A stretch of 64,000 nucleotides of DNA from Mycobacterium sp. HUMS_12744610. GTDB taxonomy: Bacteria; Actinomycetota; Actinomycetes; Mycobacteriales; Mycobacteriaceae. Positions 11,283 to 20,933 of the stretch are shown piece by piece (position 1 is the first letter of the stretch; each line of letters begins with the position of its first letter). The notes under the pieces were generated by a model that saw nothing but the letters and a program-made list of their open reading frames with translations, had not been told where the DNA came from and ran no database searches. A program made the translations under genes and the position numbers. Location: the NCBI RefSeq assembly GCF_041206865.1, contig NZ_JBGEDP010000001.1, positions 4,402,001-4,466,000 of the forward strand, written 5' to 3'.

Positions 11283-11606
11283 GTGACCACGAGAACGCGA
11301 TCGGCGGCAGTAGTGCTGGCTGGCGCCGGAATCATTGCGGCAACGTGGGGCCCGTGGCTGCCGCGGGCCTCGGCCGACCCGCCCGAGGAAGAGCTGGAGC
11401 GGCTGTCGAGCCGGTACGCGCAGACGACGTGCGCACAGTTGGGCCAGTACCCGGACATGCAGGGCTTCAACGCCGCCGTCGCCGACACGATGGACCGCAA
11501 CGCGATCTCCAGGACGGCGGCCCAGCGAGTGGTGGGGCTCTCCGTGAAGAACTACTGCCCGCAATACCTGCCGGTGGTCCGCGAGGTCGTGCCCGATTTC
11601 TCCTAG
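11283..11606 (+). CDS. small exported DUF732-like protein
   Basis: A 107-residue protein with a typical Sec signal peptide: basic start MTTRTRSAA, a hydrophobic run VVLAGAGIIAA, and a signal-peptidase site near PRASADPP (about residues 35-42). The mature part has a cysteine at about 51 (TTCAQLGQYPDMQGF) and another near the end (KNYCPQYL). This two-cysteine, roughly 70-residue pattern resembles the mycobacterial DUF732 secreted proteins. The start is GTG 11283 with TTAGGGGACC upstream. Function is unknown. It is divergent from the DUF3349 gene. Confidence 0.75.
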   Translation: MTTRTRSAAVVLAGAGIIAATWGPWLPRASADPPEEELERLSSRYAQTTCAQLGQYPDMQGFNAAVADTMDRNAISRTAAQRVVGLSVKNYCPQYLPVVREVVPDFS

Positions 11607-11666
11607 CGACGGCCTTGTCACCGCCCGTTCCTACCATCGAGTCGTGCACAGGGACCTGGCCCGCGA

Positions 11667-12209
11667 ATGAGCAAGGCACTCTTCGTCATTCCGCTGGCCT
11701 GCGGGCTGCTCGCCGGGGTCGTCCAGCGCAGCCTGGGGACGGGCGTCGTGGGCTTCTACGTGACGTTGCTGCTCGAGGTGCTTCTGGCGTGGGCCACCAA
11801 CCGCCAGTGGCCGCGCGGGAGGCGGGGCCTCGCCACGATGCGTGCGATCGACGCCATGGACGGGGTCGCGTTCGAGAATTACGTCGCCGCACGCCTCGGC
11901 CGGGCCGGCTGGCGGGTCGGGACCACCCCGGCGGTCGGGGACTACGGCGTTGACCTGATCGCCGAGAAGGACGGACAGCGGGTGGCGGTCCAGTGCAAGC
12001 GCTACGGCAAACCGGTCGGCGTCGCGGCCGTCCAGCAGGTGGTCTCCGGCGCACGCCACCACGGATGCACGCGCAGCATCGTGGTGAGCAATCAGGAGTT
12101 CACAGCCGCCGCCAAGCAACTGGCACACACGCACGGCTGTCAGCTGATCGGCCGCAAAACTCTGCAAGCCTGGGTGCCGCCCGCAAGTATGGGCCGAAGG
12201 GGGTCCTAA
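11667..12209 (+). CDS. membrane-anchored Mrr-type restriction endonuclease-like protein
   Basis: A 180-residue protein with two N-terminal hydrophobic segments (about 4-22 and 28-47) followed by a PD-(D/E)XK nuclease domain of the Mrr_cat type. Visible elements are AFENYVAARLGRAGWRV (alpha-A with its Glu), GDYGVDLIAE (catalytic Asp), VAVQCKRYGKPVG (the QxK variant of ExK), and VQQVVSGARHHG. The core therefore looks intact. The family cuts modified or foreign DNA; a membrane anchor suggests action at the cell envelope, which is inference. No methyltransferase gene is adjacent. The start is ATG 11667. Confidence 0.8.
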   Translation: MSKALFVIPLACGLLAGVVQRSLGTGVVGFYVTLLLEVLLAWATNRQWPRGRRGLATMRAIDAMDGVAFENYVAARLGRAGWRVGTTPAVGDYGVDLIAEKDGQRVAVQCKRYGKPVGVAAVQQVVSGARHHGCTRSIVVSNQEFTAAAKQLAHTHGCQLIGRKTLQAWVPPASMGRRGS

Positions 12210-12249
12210 GGCCCTACCGTCCACTTAGCGTTGCTTAACAATTAAGAAT

Positions 12250-12711
12250 GTGGATCAACAAGAGTACGACGGCGGCCTCGGCTTGGCGCAGCTTCCGGAC
12301 GGCGCCGAGCGGTTGGACGCCGCCGAGGCGATGCGGTTGCTGGCCGGCATCGACGTCGGACGGGTCGTCTTCGACCTGCAGGCACTGCCGGCGATCCGCC
12401 CGGTCAACCACCTGGTGGATGAGGGCGTTATCATCATCCGTTGCCGGCTGACCTCGGCGATCTCCGCCGCCGTGCGCAACTCGGATCGCGTCGTCGTGGC
12501 TTACGAGGCCGACGACCTCGACAGCCGCACCCGGACCGGCTGGAGCGTTGTCGTGACCGGCCGCGCACGAACCGTGACCGATCCCGGCCTCATCGCCCGC
12601 TACGAGCGAGTGCTGCACCCGTGGGTGAACCACGCCGACACCGTCGTGGCGATCGAGCCGGAGATCGTCACCGGCCTGCGCCTGACGGGCCCGAACACCG
12701 AGACCGGCTGA
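12250..12711 (+). CDS. pyridoxamine 5'-phosphate oxidase-family flavin-binding protein
   Basis: A 153-residue split-barrel flavoprotein of the PPOX-like (PF12900-type) group. Family features are the start helix [21 protein letters not shown], a barrel strand [29 protein letters not shown], and [15 protein letters not shown], which contributes to the flavin site. Such proteins bind FMN, F420 or heme; I cannot tell which here. The start is GTG 12250 after an AT-rich leader with TTAACAATTAAG. It converges on nrdF2, with one base between the stops. Confidence 0.82.
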   Translation: MDQQEYDGGLGLAQLPDGAERLDAAEAMRLLAGIDVGRVVFDLQALPAIRPVNHLVDEGVIIIRCRLTSAISAAVRNSDRVVVAYEADDLDSRTRTGWSVVVTGRARTVTDPGLIARYERVLHPWVNHADTVVAIEPEIVTGLRLTGPNTETG

Positions 12712-12712
12712 T

Positions 12713-13699
<987 letters not shown>

Positions 13700-13735
13700 T
13701 CACCAGACGGTTGCCTGCCGTTACCTAGAGCCCAA

Positions 13736-13783
13736 ACACTACCCCTGGGGTGCGACAAGCCGGGGTAACACAACACGTTGTGT
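13736..13783 (-). promoter_or_regulatory. tandem NrdR boxes upstream of nrdF2
   Basis: ACACTACCCCTGGGGT (13736-13751) and ACACAACACGTTGTGT (13768-13783) resemble the NrdR consensus ACACWATATATWGTGT. The second has 7-bp perfect arms (ACACAAC/GTTGTGT) and agrees at about 13 of 16 positions; the first agrees at about 10. Their starts are 32 bp apart, three helical turns, which is the known NrdR arrangement. The nrdH promoter carries a similar pair. Confidence 0.7.
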
Positions 13784-13839
13784 TCGCGTGTCGCCGCGCC
13801 GCGGCGCATCGGCGGCGGGCCCACCCATCGCGGGACCGC

Positions 13840-14320
13840 ATGTGCAAACCCGTCCGATTGATGCACCATTTGGGGTTTACTGGCGACAGCATCGAGATAG
13901 ACGCCGCACCGCAGCGCGTCTGGGACGTCTTCAGCGACGTCGAGCGCTGGCCCGAATGGACCGCCTCGGTGACGTCGCTGTCCGGGCTCGACGGAGCCGG
14001 CCTCGCCGTCGGCAAACGGTTCGCGATCAAACAGCCCGGCCTGCATACACCCATCTGGCGGGTCACCGAGCTCCAGCCCGGTGCAGCGTGGACGTGGGTG
14101 CACCGCTCCCCCGGCGTGCGAGTGACCGCCCGCCCCCACGTCAGCGCGCTGCCCGGCCGGGCGCACCCTGGTACGCCGGGAACTCGACCAGAACGGCGTG
14201 CTCGGCGCGCTGGTCGGGCGCCTAACGGTCAAGCGGACCAAGCGTTTCCTCGAACTCGAGGCGCGCGGCCTCAAAGCCCGCGCCGAGCGGCTGAGCGGTG
14301 CCGATGGTCCGCACTCCTGA
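13840..14320 (+). pseudogene. SRPBCC (polyketide cyclase-like) protein, frameshifted
   Basis: The first frame, from ATG 13840 (or ATG 13861), encodes an SRPBCC/START-like start: IEIDAAPQRVWDVFSDVERW, then the AAWTWVHRSPG strand. Around 14146-14163 the reading moves one base (+1) to a frame giving RTLVRRELDQNGVLGALVG and ending with KARAERLSGADGPHS before TGA 14318-14320. Joined, the two frames make a full-length small ligand-binding protein. The break lies in a G/C-rich run, so an assembly indel is as likely as a real mutation. The end overlaps the following TetR gene, suggesting an operon. nrdF2 is divergent. Confidence 0.75.
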
Positions 14321-14844
14321 CCTGCAGCGGCGCCAGCACCTGCTCCAGGCCGTCTTCGACGAGTTCGCCGCGGGCGGCATCGGCGACCGCTCGCTGCGCG
14401 ACGTGGCCGCGGCGGTCGGCACCAGCCACCGGATGCTGTTGCACCACTTCGGTTCTCGCGAAGATCTGTTGGTCGCTATCGTCGAGGAGGCCGAACGCCG
14501 CCAGATGGCCCTCGTCCCCGATCTGCCGACGGATCCGGCCGAGGGGTTCGCCGCCATGTGGGCGGACCTGCGCCGCCCCGAAACTCCGGCAGCTGGAACG
14601 CCTCTTCTTCGAGTGCTATTCGCGCGCGGCCCAGGGCGAGAAGCCGTTCACCCGCATGGTCCCCGGCGCCGTCGAGGACTGGCTGCGCGACGTCGAGGCC
14701 AACGCCGTCGCGCCCTACGACCGCGCGATGGCAAGGCTGGGGCTGGCCGTGACCCGCGGGCTGCTGCTGGACCTCGTGGCCACCGACGACGACGCCGGTG
14801 TCGACGCGGCCGCGCGGGCCTTCATCGAGCTGCTCAGCCGTTGA
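14304..14844 (+). pseudogene. TetR-family regulator, frameshifted
   Basis: The N-terminal half (from ATG 14304; GTG 14298 is also possible) is a clear TetR DNA-binding domain: QAVFDEFAAGGIGDRSLRDVAAAVG, then HRMLLHHFGSREDLL. At 14576-14580 a CCCC run shifts the frame by +1. The ligand-binding half then continues in another frame with KLRQLERLFFECYSRAAQGE and ends FIELLSR at 14844. Removing one C restores a normal protein of about 180 residues. It overlaps the SRPBCC gene upstream and the end of the convergent monooxygenase by 11 bp. It may control the SRPBCC gene or the monooxygenase. Confidence 0.8.
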
Positions 14845-16387
14845 CTGCAGCCCCCAGCGGGGCTGCCGACGGCCGGCCCGGGTTGCCCTGCCCGAAGAAC
14901 TGATACTCCTCGGGCTTGACCGAACGGGTCTGCCGCCAGTACTGCCAGGTGTATCCGCCCCACAGCACCGTGTTCTTGCCGTGTTCGTCCAGATACCAGC
15001 TGCTGCAGCCGCCGCTGTTCCACACCGACGGCCCCAGCATGCGCTGCAGCTCGTCGTTGAACGCGTCCTGGGCGGCGCGCGTGGGCGCCAGCGCCTGCGC
15101 GCCGCGCTTATCGCAGGCCGCGATCGCGTCGGCGACGTAGTGGATCTGGGATTCGATCATGAACACCACCGAGTTGTGCCCCAGCCCGGTGTTCGGCCCC
15201 AGCAGGAAGAACAGGTTGGGCATGCCGGCCACGGTGATGCCGCGGTGCGCGGCGATCCCCTCCCGGTTCCAGCGATCCACCAGGTCCTCGCCGTCGTGCC
15301 CCTTGATCTGGACGTAGGTGTAGGAGTCGGTGACGTGGAAGCCGGTCGCGAAGACGATCACGTCGGCCTTGTGCTCGACGCCATCGGCCGTGACGATACC
15401 GTCGGGCGTGATCCGCGCGATGTGCTCGGTGATCAGTTGGGTCTTCGGGTCGGCCACCGCGCGGTAATAGGTGGAGGAGTTCAGGATTCGCTTGCACCCG
15501 ATGCGGTAGTGCGGGAGCAGCTTGCGGCGCAGCTCGCGATCCTTGACCGAGCGGCGGATGTTGTATTTGACGTAGGCCTCGATGAACTTCAGCAGGTCCG
15601 GGCGCTTGGTCATGCCGATGGCCAGCGCCTCCTGCGCCCAGTAGATCCCGGCGCGCACCAGGGCACGCAGCCCGGGAACATTCGCCATGGCCCGGCGCAG
15701 CGCCGGCGGGAACTCGGGGTTGGAGCGCGGCACCACCCACGGCGGGGTGCGTTGGTAGAGCTGCAGTTCGGCGACCTGCCCGACGATCTCCGGCACGATC
15801 TGGATCGCGCTCGCGCCGGTCCCGATGATCGCCACCCGCTTGCCGGTCAGGTCGACGCTGTGGTCCCACTGCGCGGAATGGAAAGCGGAGCCGCGAAATT
15901 CGTCGCGGCCCGCGAAGTCGGGGATGGCCGGGATGTGCAGCGCCCCCGCGCCCGAGATCAGGAACTGCGCGACGTATTCGCGGCCGTCGGCGGTGAATAC
16001 GTGCCAGCGGTTCTCGGCGTCGTCCCAGTGGGCGCGGTCGACCAACGAATCGAACACAATGTGGCGGCGCAGCCCGTATTTGTCGGTGACTCCCCTGAGG
16101 TAGTCCCAGATCTCGGGCTGATAGGAGAACGGGTTGCGCCAGTCCGGCTTGGGCTCGAAGGAGAACGAGTACAGGTGCGACGGGATGTCGCAGGCACACC
16201 CGGGGTAGCTGTTGTCCCGCCAGGTGCCGCCGACGTCGTCGGCCTTTTCCAGGATGACGAAGTCCACGCCCCGCCGCTGCAGCGTGATGGCCATTCCCAG
16301 ACCGGAGAAGCCGGTGCCGATGATCAGGGCACGGGTGTGCACGGGGGTCTGCCGTTCGCGGCTCTGGGCCGGCTCGCCGAGGGACAT
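14834..16387 (-). CDS. flavin-containing Baeyer-Villiger-type monooxygenase (Rv3049c homologue)
   Basis: A 517-residue FAD/NADPH monooxygenase. The FAD-binding motif is IIGTGFSGLGMA near residues 21-32, with VGGTWRDNSYPGCACD as the second FAD element. The BVMO fingerprint reads FRGSAFHSAQWD (FxGxxxHxxxW), and the NADPH-binding turn is IIGTGASAIQIVPEI. It probably oxygenates ketones or heteroatoms; its substrate is unknown. The start is ATG 16387 with AGGAAGGA about seven bases upstream; the frame is open further 5' to 16432. Homologues of this family (EthA-type) can also activate thioamide prodrugs. A TetR gene lies upstream on the same strand. Confidence 0.93.
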   Translation of the reverse strand: MSLGEPAQSRERQTPVHTRALIIGTGFSGLGMAITLQRRGVDFVILEKADDVGGTWRDNSYPGCACDIPSHLYSFSFEPKPDWRNPFSYQPEIWDYLRGVTDKYGLRRHIVFDSLVDRAHWDDAENRWHVFTADGREYVAQFLISGAGALHIPAIPDFAGRDEFRGSAFHSAQWDHSVDLTGKRVAIIGTGASAIQIVPEIVGQVAELQLYQRTPPWVVPRSNPEFPPALRRAMANVPGLRALVRAGIYWAQEALAIGMTKRPDLLKFIEAYVKYNIRRSVKDRELRRKLLPHYRIGCKRILNSSTYYRAVADPKTQLITEHIARITPDGIVTADGVEHKADVIVFATGFHVTDSYTYVQIKGHDGEDLVDRWNREGIAAHRGITVAGMPNLFFLLGPNTGLGHNSVVFMIESQIHYVADAIAACDKRGAQALAPTRAAQDAFNDELQRMLGPSVWNSGGCSSWYLDEHGKNTVLWGGYTWQYWRQTRSVKPEEYQFFGQGNPGRPSAAPLGAAVNG

Positions 16388-16478
16388 CGCGCGGTCCTTC
16401 CTGGGAACGCCGGTACCGGATATTCGATCCACTTCAGTGTGTCGACCGCGATTAGGGCTGTCAAACCGACGTCGCTGT

Positions 16479-17183
16479 TCAGCGCCCCTCGGTCAGCAAC
16501 GCAACCGAGCGGCGCAGTTGCTGCTCGGGCGGAGCCGGCGGCAACGGCGAATCGGGATGGGCACCGAACGCGTCGACCATCAGCGCGGCGAACCGCCGCC
16601 AGGCATCCGGAGCCGCGGTGCCGGTGGACTTCAGCACGCCGGCATTGGCCATCAACAGGACCACGACGTCGCCGGCCACCGCATCGGGCCGCAGACGACC
16701 CTCGGCCTGTGCCCGCCGGATGAGCAGTCGCAGCTTCTCCAGCGTCTCACCGGTACGTTGTTCGACGGTGCTGCTCGCCGGAAAAGCCGTGGTCAACAAA
16801 TCACGCAGGCCCGCATCGGTGGCCTGTAGCTCGCAGAGCTCGACGATCAGCGCCTGAAATCCGTCCCAGGCGCAGGCGCTGGCCAGCGCACGATCCATCG
16901 CCTCGGTGTACCGGGAGATGTTGCGCTCGAAGGCGGCGGCCGCCAAGTCCGCGCGGGTCGGGAACCGCCGGTAGAGCGTCGCCACGCCCACACCGGCGCG
17001 GCCGGCGATCTCCTCCAAGGGCACCGACAGTCCCCGCTCGGCAAATAATTCCGCGGCGGCGGACAGAATCCGGTCCCGATTGAGCTTCGCGTCGGCGCGC
17101 AGTGGTCTGGTCCCCCGTGGTTGCGGCGCTGCGCCTGAAATCACACCTCGAGTGTAGCGATCTAACTGGAGAACGTCATCCAT
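16479..17183 (-). CDS. TetR-family regulator of the MmpS-MmpL module
   Basis: A 234-residue TetR protein with DNA-binding domain RDRILSAAAELFAERGLSVPLEEIAGRAGVG and VATLYRRFPTRADL (about 34-82), then a C-terminal ligand domain typical of the TetR_C_33-like group. I chose ATG 17183 (MDDVLQLDRYTRG), with GCGAGGA upstream; the frame extends to 17243 without a good start signal. It is divergent from mmpS/mmpL across a 226-bp gap with direct repeats, the usual arrangement for an exporter repressor. The monooxygenase gene follows on the same strand, so it may control that as well. Confidence 0.9.
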   Translation of the reverse strand: MDDVLQLDRYTRGVISGAAPQPRGTRPLRADAKLNRDRILSAAAELFAERGLSVPLEEIAGRAGVGVATLYRRFPTRADLAAAAFERNISRYTEAMDRALASACAWDGFQALIVELCELQATDAGLRDLLTTAFPASSTVEQRTGETLEKLRLLIRRAQAEGRLRPDAVAGDVVVLLMANAGVLKSTGTAAPDAWRRFAALMVDAFGAHPDSPLPPAPPEQQLRRSVALLTEGR

Positions 17184-17340
17184 TTTTGCGTATCCTCGCC
17201 AGAAGTAAGTGGTGAACAACCTCCATATAAGAATGGATCCCACCCATGGCCATCGTGCTCACAGGCCCGACGCGGGCGCCGGGCGCGACGCTGATCGCGC
17301 CACCGACCCTGCGCTTGTGCGCCGAGTCGGCCCAATTGCG

Positions 17341-17365
17341 TTTTCACGCCTGTGTTTTCACGCCT
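17341..17365 (+). repeat. tandem direct repeat upstream of mmpS
   Basis: TTTTCACGCCT occurs at 17341-17351 and again at 17355-17365, a 14-bp period. It lies about 45-70 bp before the mmpS ATG in the TetR/mmpS divergent gap, so it may be a regulator or promoter element. Confidence 0.5.
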
Positions 17366-17409
17366 CGGTTTCAAAGTTGCGCTTCGAGTCACCCGATCAA
17401 GGAGTTCGC

Positions 17410-17949
17410 ATGGGTCCGGCACCCCAACCACTGGACGACGAACGGACCGGGCCGATGCCCGCGCCGCCGTTGAGCTCCGCCATCCGCGACGCCACGCACC
17501 GGCGCGTCGGCGTAGATGCCCCCACACTGCTGCACGCGTTGTGGTTACCCGCAGTCATCCTGGCTGTCGTCGGTCTGGTCGGATACGGCGTCAACGCCGT
17601 TCGACAGGAATCCGACCTGATCACCGCCCCTCCGGCCGACAACTCCGTCCCCGCCACGGTTGTCCAGGTCAATCCGAAGGACATCACTTACGAGGTGTTC
17701 GGCGACCTGGGCAGTGGCGGAAAAGTCAGGTACGCCACTGTCAACAGCGAGCCCGTCGAGGTCGTCCTCGCCGCGCTGCCGTGGTCGCATTCGGAAACCA
17801 CGACGGCCCCCTCGGCCAGCCTCAGTATGGTGACTCAGGTCTCCGGCGATGCGGTGGGCTGCCGCATCCTCGTCAACGGAGTCGTTCGCGACCAGCAGTC
17901 CGTCAGGCATGGCAATGCCGCCGCAGCGTGCACGGTGACCGCAGCATGA
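17410..17949 (+). CDS. MmpS-family membrane protein
   Basis: A 179-residue accessory protein of the MmpS family. A single membrane helix (WLPAVILAVVGLVGYGV, about 46-62) is followed by an extracytoplasmic beta-rich domain containing VQVNPKDITYEVFGDLGSGGKV and VGCRILVNGVVRDQQS, as in known MmpS proteins. It works with the MmpL transporter to export lipids, siderophores or drugs. ATG 17410 has AAGGAG about six bases upstream. The stop overlaps the mmpL start as ATGA. The N-terminal 40 residues are a longer cytoplasmic tail than I expect for MmpS4/MmpS5. Confidence 0.92.
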   Translation: MGPAPQPLDDERTGPMPAPPLSSAIRDATHRRVGVDAPTLLHALWLPAVILAVVGLVGYGVNAVRQESDLITAPPADNSVPATVVQVNPKDITYEVFGDLGSGGKVRYATVNSEPVEVVLAALPWSHSETTTAPSASLSMVTQVSGDAVGCRILVNGVVRDQQSVRHGNAAAACTVTAA

Positions 17950-20876
17950 GCGCCCCGGTCTCCACCGAGCCGAGCGCGACAGACAAGGCGGTGCGTCGGC
18001 CGCGCGGGGCGAAAATACTGCGGGCACTGTCCATCCCCATCGTCCTGTTCTGGCTGGCCGTCGCCGTTGTGACGAATGCGATGTTCCCGTCACTGGAGGC
18101 AACCGTGAAGGCCCACGCCGGTGCCATGGTCCCGCGGGATGCCCCCTCGTCGCGGGCCGCCATCATCAGCGGTAAAGCCTTCAACGAAACCGATTACACC
18201 AGCGCCGCGGTGATCCTGCTGGAAACGCCCGGCCGCGATCTCGGCGCGCAGGACCACGCGTTCTACGACGCGTTGGTGCGCCGGCTCCGCGCGGACAACA
18301 CGCACGTGCAATCGGTGATGGATCTGTGGGGCAAACCGGTCACCATGTCGGGGCAGCAGAGCGCCGACGGCCGGGCCGCCATCCTCAACGTCCGGCCGAC
18401 CGGCGATCTCGGTGACGCCCGAGCCAATCAGGCCACCGAAGCCATCCGCGATATCGTCGCCGGGCTGCCGAAACCCCCTGGCCTCAACGTCTACGTGACG
18501 GGACCGGCGCCCCTGGCCACCGACACTCTCGAGGCCGCCGACAAAAGCATGCTCAAGCTGACAATCATCACCATCGTGATGATCATCGCGATGCTGTTCA
18601 TCGCCTATCGCTCGCTGACGGTGGCGCTCATTCCGCTGACTGGCGTACTGATCATCCTCGCCGCGGCCCGGGGCATCGTCTCGATCCTGGTCAACAGCCA
18701 CGTCATCGGCATCTCCTCGTTTGCCGCGAACATGATGGTGTCCCTGGTGCTCGGAGCCAGCACCGATTACGGCATCTTCTTCCTCGGCCGGTATCGGGAG
18801 GCGCGGCGCGCCCGCCGCAACCGCGAAGACGCCTGGTACACCGCCGTGGCCACGGTGCCGCACGTCGTGCTGGGATCCGGCCTGGCGATCTCCGGGGCCT
18901 GCCTCTGCCTGAGCCTGACGCACCTGGACTACTTCCGCACCCTGGGCCCGCCATGCTTCGTGTCCATGATCGTGGCAGTGGTGGCGGCACTCACCCTCGG
19001 GCCCGCGCTCCTGCACCTCGGCGGCAAGATCAACTATCTCAACCTCGCGCCGGAAGGCGCGCGCGACAGCCAACTCTGGCGCAAACTCGGCATCATGATG
19101 GCCAAATGGCCGTTCGCCATGATCGCAGTCGCCGCCCTGGCGATCCCACTGTGCATCGTCAATCTCACGAACTACAAGGTCAGCTACAACGACCGAGACT
19201 TCGCCCCGTCGCGTGTCGAGTCCAGCCGCGGATATGACGCAGCCGACAAGCACTTCCCGAAGAGCCAACTCAGCATCGACAGCCTCTACATCCAGTCCGC
19301 TCACGACATGCGCAACACCGCTGACATGATCTCGCTGGACCGGATCGCCAAGGCGGTCTTCCACGTCCCCGGTATCTCGATGGTGCAGGGCATTACCCGG
19401 CCCAACGGCCGACCTCTGGAACACGCATCACTGCCGTACGCCATGGGATCCATGGGTACCAAGCTCGGAGAGAACGTCGGATTCCTCAAAGAGCGGGTCG
19501 CCGACCTCGACGCCCTGGTGGCCAAGATGGGCGACATGGTCGCCACGACCCGGCAGATGACCGCTACCACCGACCATCTCGTCGACCTCACCAACCAGCT
19601 GTCGACAGGCACGCACCTGTCCCGGCAAGCCGCCGACGACCTCGCGGCAACGGTCACCGAAGCTCGCGACCATCTGGCCGATTTCGACGACCTCGTCCGG
19701 CCGGTGCGCAGCTACCTCTACTGGGAACCGCACTGTTTCGACATCCCCGCCTGCTGGGCCATGCGCTCGCTGTTCGAGACCACCGACAACGTCGACGCGA
19801 TGAGCGATGAACTCGCCACAATGACCAAAGGGTTGACCACCATCGACTCCGCTACACCGCAGATGGTCGCCCAACTGCAAGGCATGGCCGCCAACATGCG
19901 CTCCATGGCCGCCACGATGACCGAGATGCAACACCTCACCGGCGCGATTCAAAGCTTCACCAGCACCACCATCCCGCAGTTCGATGCCATGATCCACCCG
20001 ATGATCGATATGGCACAGGCGTTCGACAACGCCAAGAACGACGACTTCTTCTTCCTGCCCCCAGATGCGTTGAACAGCCCTGATTTCAAAGTCGCCGAGG
20101 ATTTCTTCATGACCCCCGACGGCAAGGGTGCCAGGCTGATGATCTACCACAAGGGCGAGGCCATGAGCCCCGAAGGCATCCGCCAGATCGAAAACGCGAT
20201 GGCCGCCGCGCAGGAATCCATCAAGGGCACCTCACTGTCGCGCGCCAAGCTCTACATGGCCGGCGCGGCATCGAACTACCGTGATGTGCAAGACTATTCG
20301 CGCAATGACATCACCATCATGATGATCGCTACATTCGGGCTGGTCTTTCTCATCGTCCTCGTCATCACCAGAGCACTGGTCGGCGCGATCATCGTCATCA
20401 TCACCGTGGTGGCATCCTTCGCCGGCGCATACGGCCTGTCCGTGTTGATCTGGGAGACCGTTCTCCACGTACAACTGCATTGGTTGACATTGCCGATCGC
20501 CTTCATCGTGCTGGTCGCGGTGGGCTCGGACTACAACCTGCTGCTGTTGTCCCGATACCGCGAAGAGCTCGGCGCGGGCATCAGAACGGGCATCATCCGC
20601 ACCATGGCCGGCTCCGGCACCGTCGTGATGACCGCCGGCTTCGTCTTCGCGTTCACGATGCTGGCTCTGGTCTCCAGCGACGTGGTCAACATCGGCCAAG
20701 CCGGCTCGACGATCTTCATCGGCCTGCTCTTCGACATGCTGATCGTCCGACTGTTCCTGGTGATGCCACTCGCCCGGGTACTCGGCGCATGGTTCTGGTG
20801 GCCAACCAGGATCCCCCGAAACACCCCGGCGCCGTGGCCAACCCAACGTGGCAGCGCGGCGCCTGCTCAAGCCTGA
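17946..20876 (+). CDS. MmpL-family RND transporter
   Basis: A 976-residue RND transporter in the cytoplasmic membrane. It has two repeats of one helix, a large periplasmic domain and five to six helices. Proton-relay Asp-Tyr pairs are visible in GASTDYGIFFLGRYREARR (first half) and VAVGSDYNLLLLSRYREEL (second half). The second periplasmic region is long and coiled-coil-like (residues about 520-680, rich in TDH, DLVAKMGDM, AATMTEMQHL), as in the MmpL4/MmpL5 group. The substrate is unknown. It overlaps mmpS as ATGA. M. tuberculosis has no MmpL between Rv3049c and Rv3050c, so the module is an insertion or a retained ancestral locus. Confidence 0.95.
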   Translation: MSAPVSTEPSATDKAVRRPRGAKILRALSIPIVLFWLAVAVVTNAMFPSLEATVKAHAGAMVPRDAPSSRAAIISGKAFNETDYTSAAVILLETPGRDLGAQDHAFYDALVRRLRADNTHVQSVMDLWGKPVTMSGQQSADGRAAILNVRPTGDLGDARANQATEAIRDIVAGLPKPPGLNVYVTGPAPLATDTLEAADKSMLKLTIITIVMIIAMLFIAYRSLTVALIPLTGVLIILAAARGIVSILVNSHVIGISSFAANMMVSLVLGASTDYGIFFLGRYREARRARRNREDAWYTAVATVPHVVLGSGLAISGACLCLSLTHLDYFRTLGPPCFVSMIVAVVAALTLGPALLHLGGKINYLNLAPEGARDSQLWRKLGIMMAKWPFAMIAVAALAIPLCIVNLTNYKVSYNDRDFAPSRVESSRGYDAADKHFPKSQLSIDSLYIQSAHDMRNTADMISLDRIAKAVFHVPGISMVQGITRPNGRPLEHASLPYAMGSMGTKLGENVGFLKERVADLDALVAKMGDMVATTRQMTATTDHLVDLTNQLSTGTHLSRQAADDLAATVTEARDHLADFDDLVRPVRSYLYWEPHCFDIPACWAMRSLFETTDNVDAMSDELATMTKGLTTIDSATPQMVAQLQGMAANMRSMAATMTEMQHLTGAIQSFTSTTIPQFDAMIHPMIDMAQAFDNAKNDDFFFLPPDALNSPDFKVAEDFFMTPDGKGARLMIYHKGEAMSPEGIRQIENAMAAAQESIKGTSLSRAKLYMAGAASNYRDVQDYSRNDITIMMIATFGLVFLIVLVITRALVGAIIVIITVVASFAGAYGLSVLIWETVLHVQLHWLTLPIAFIVLVAVGSDYNLLLLSRYREELGAGIRTGIIRTMAGSGTVVMTAGFVFAFTMLALVSSDVVNIGQAGSTIFIGLLFDMLIVRLFLVMPLARVLGAWFWWPTRIPRNTPAPWPTQRGSAAPAQA

Positions 20877-20933
20877 TGAACGTTGAAAAACGCCCGCACA
20901 GGCCGCCGGACTCCGTCCACGGGATAGCGGCGC

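Noticed and set aside
17352..17945. Extension of the mmpL frame upstream to 17352.
   Set aside because: It is out of frame with mmpS, which is clearly coding; ATG 17946 overlaps the mmpS stop as ATGA.
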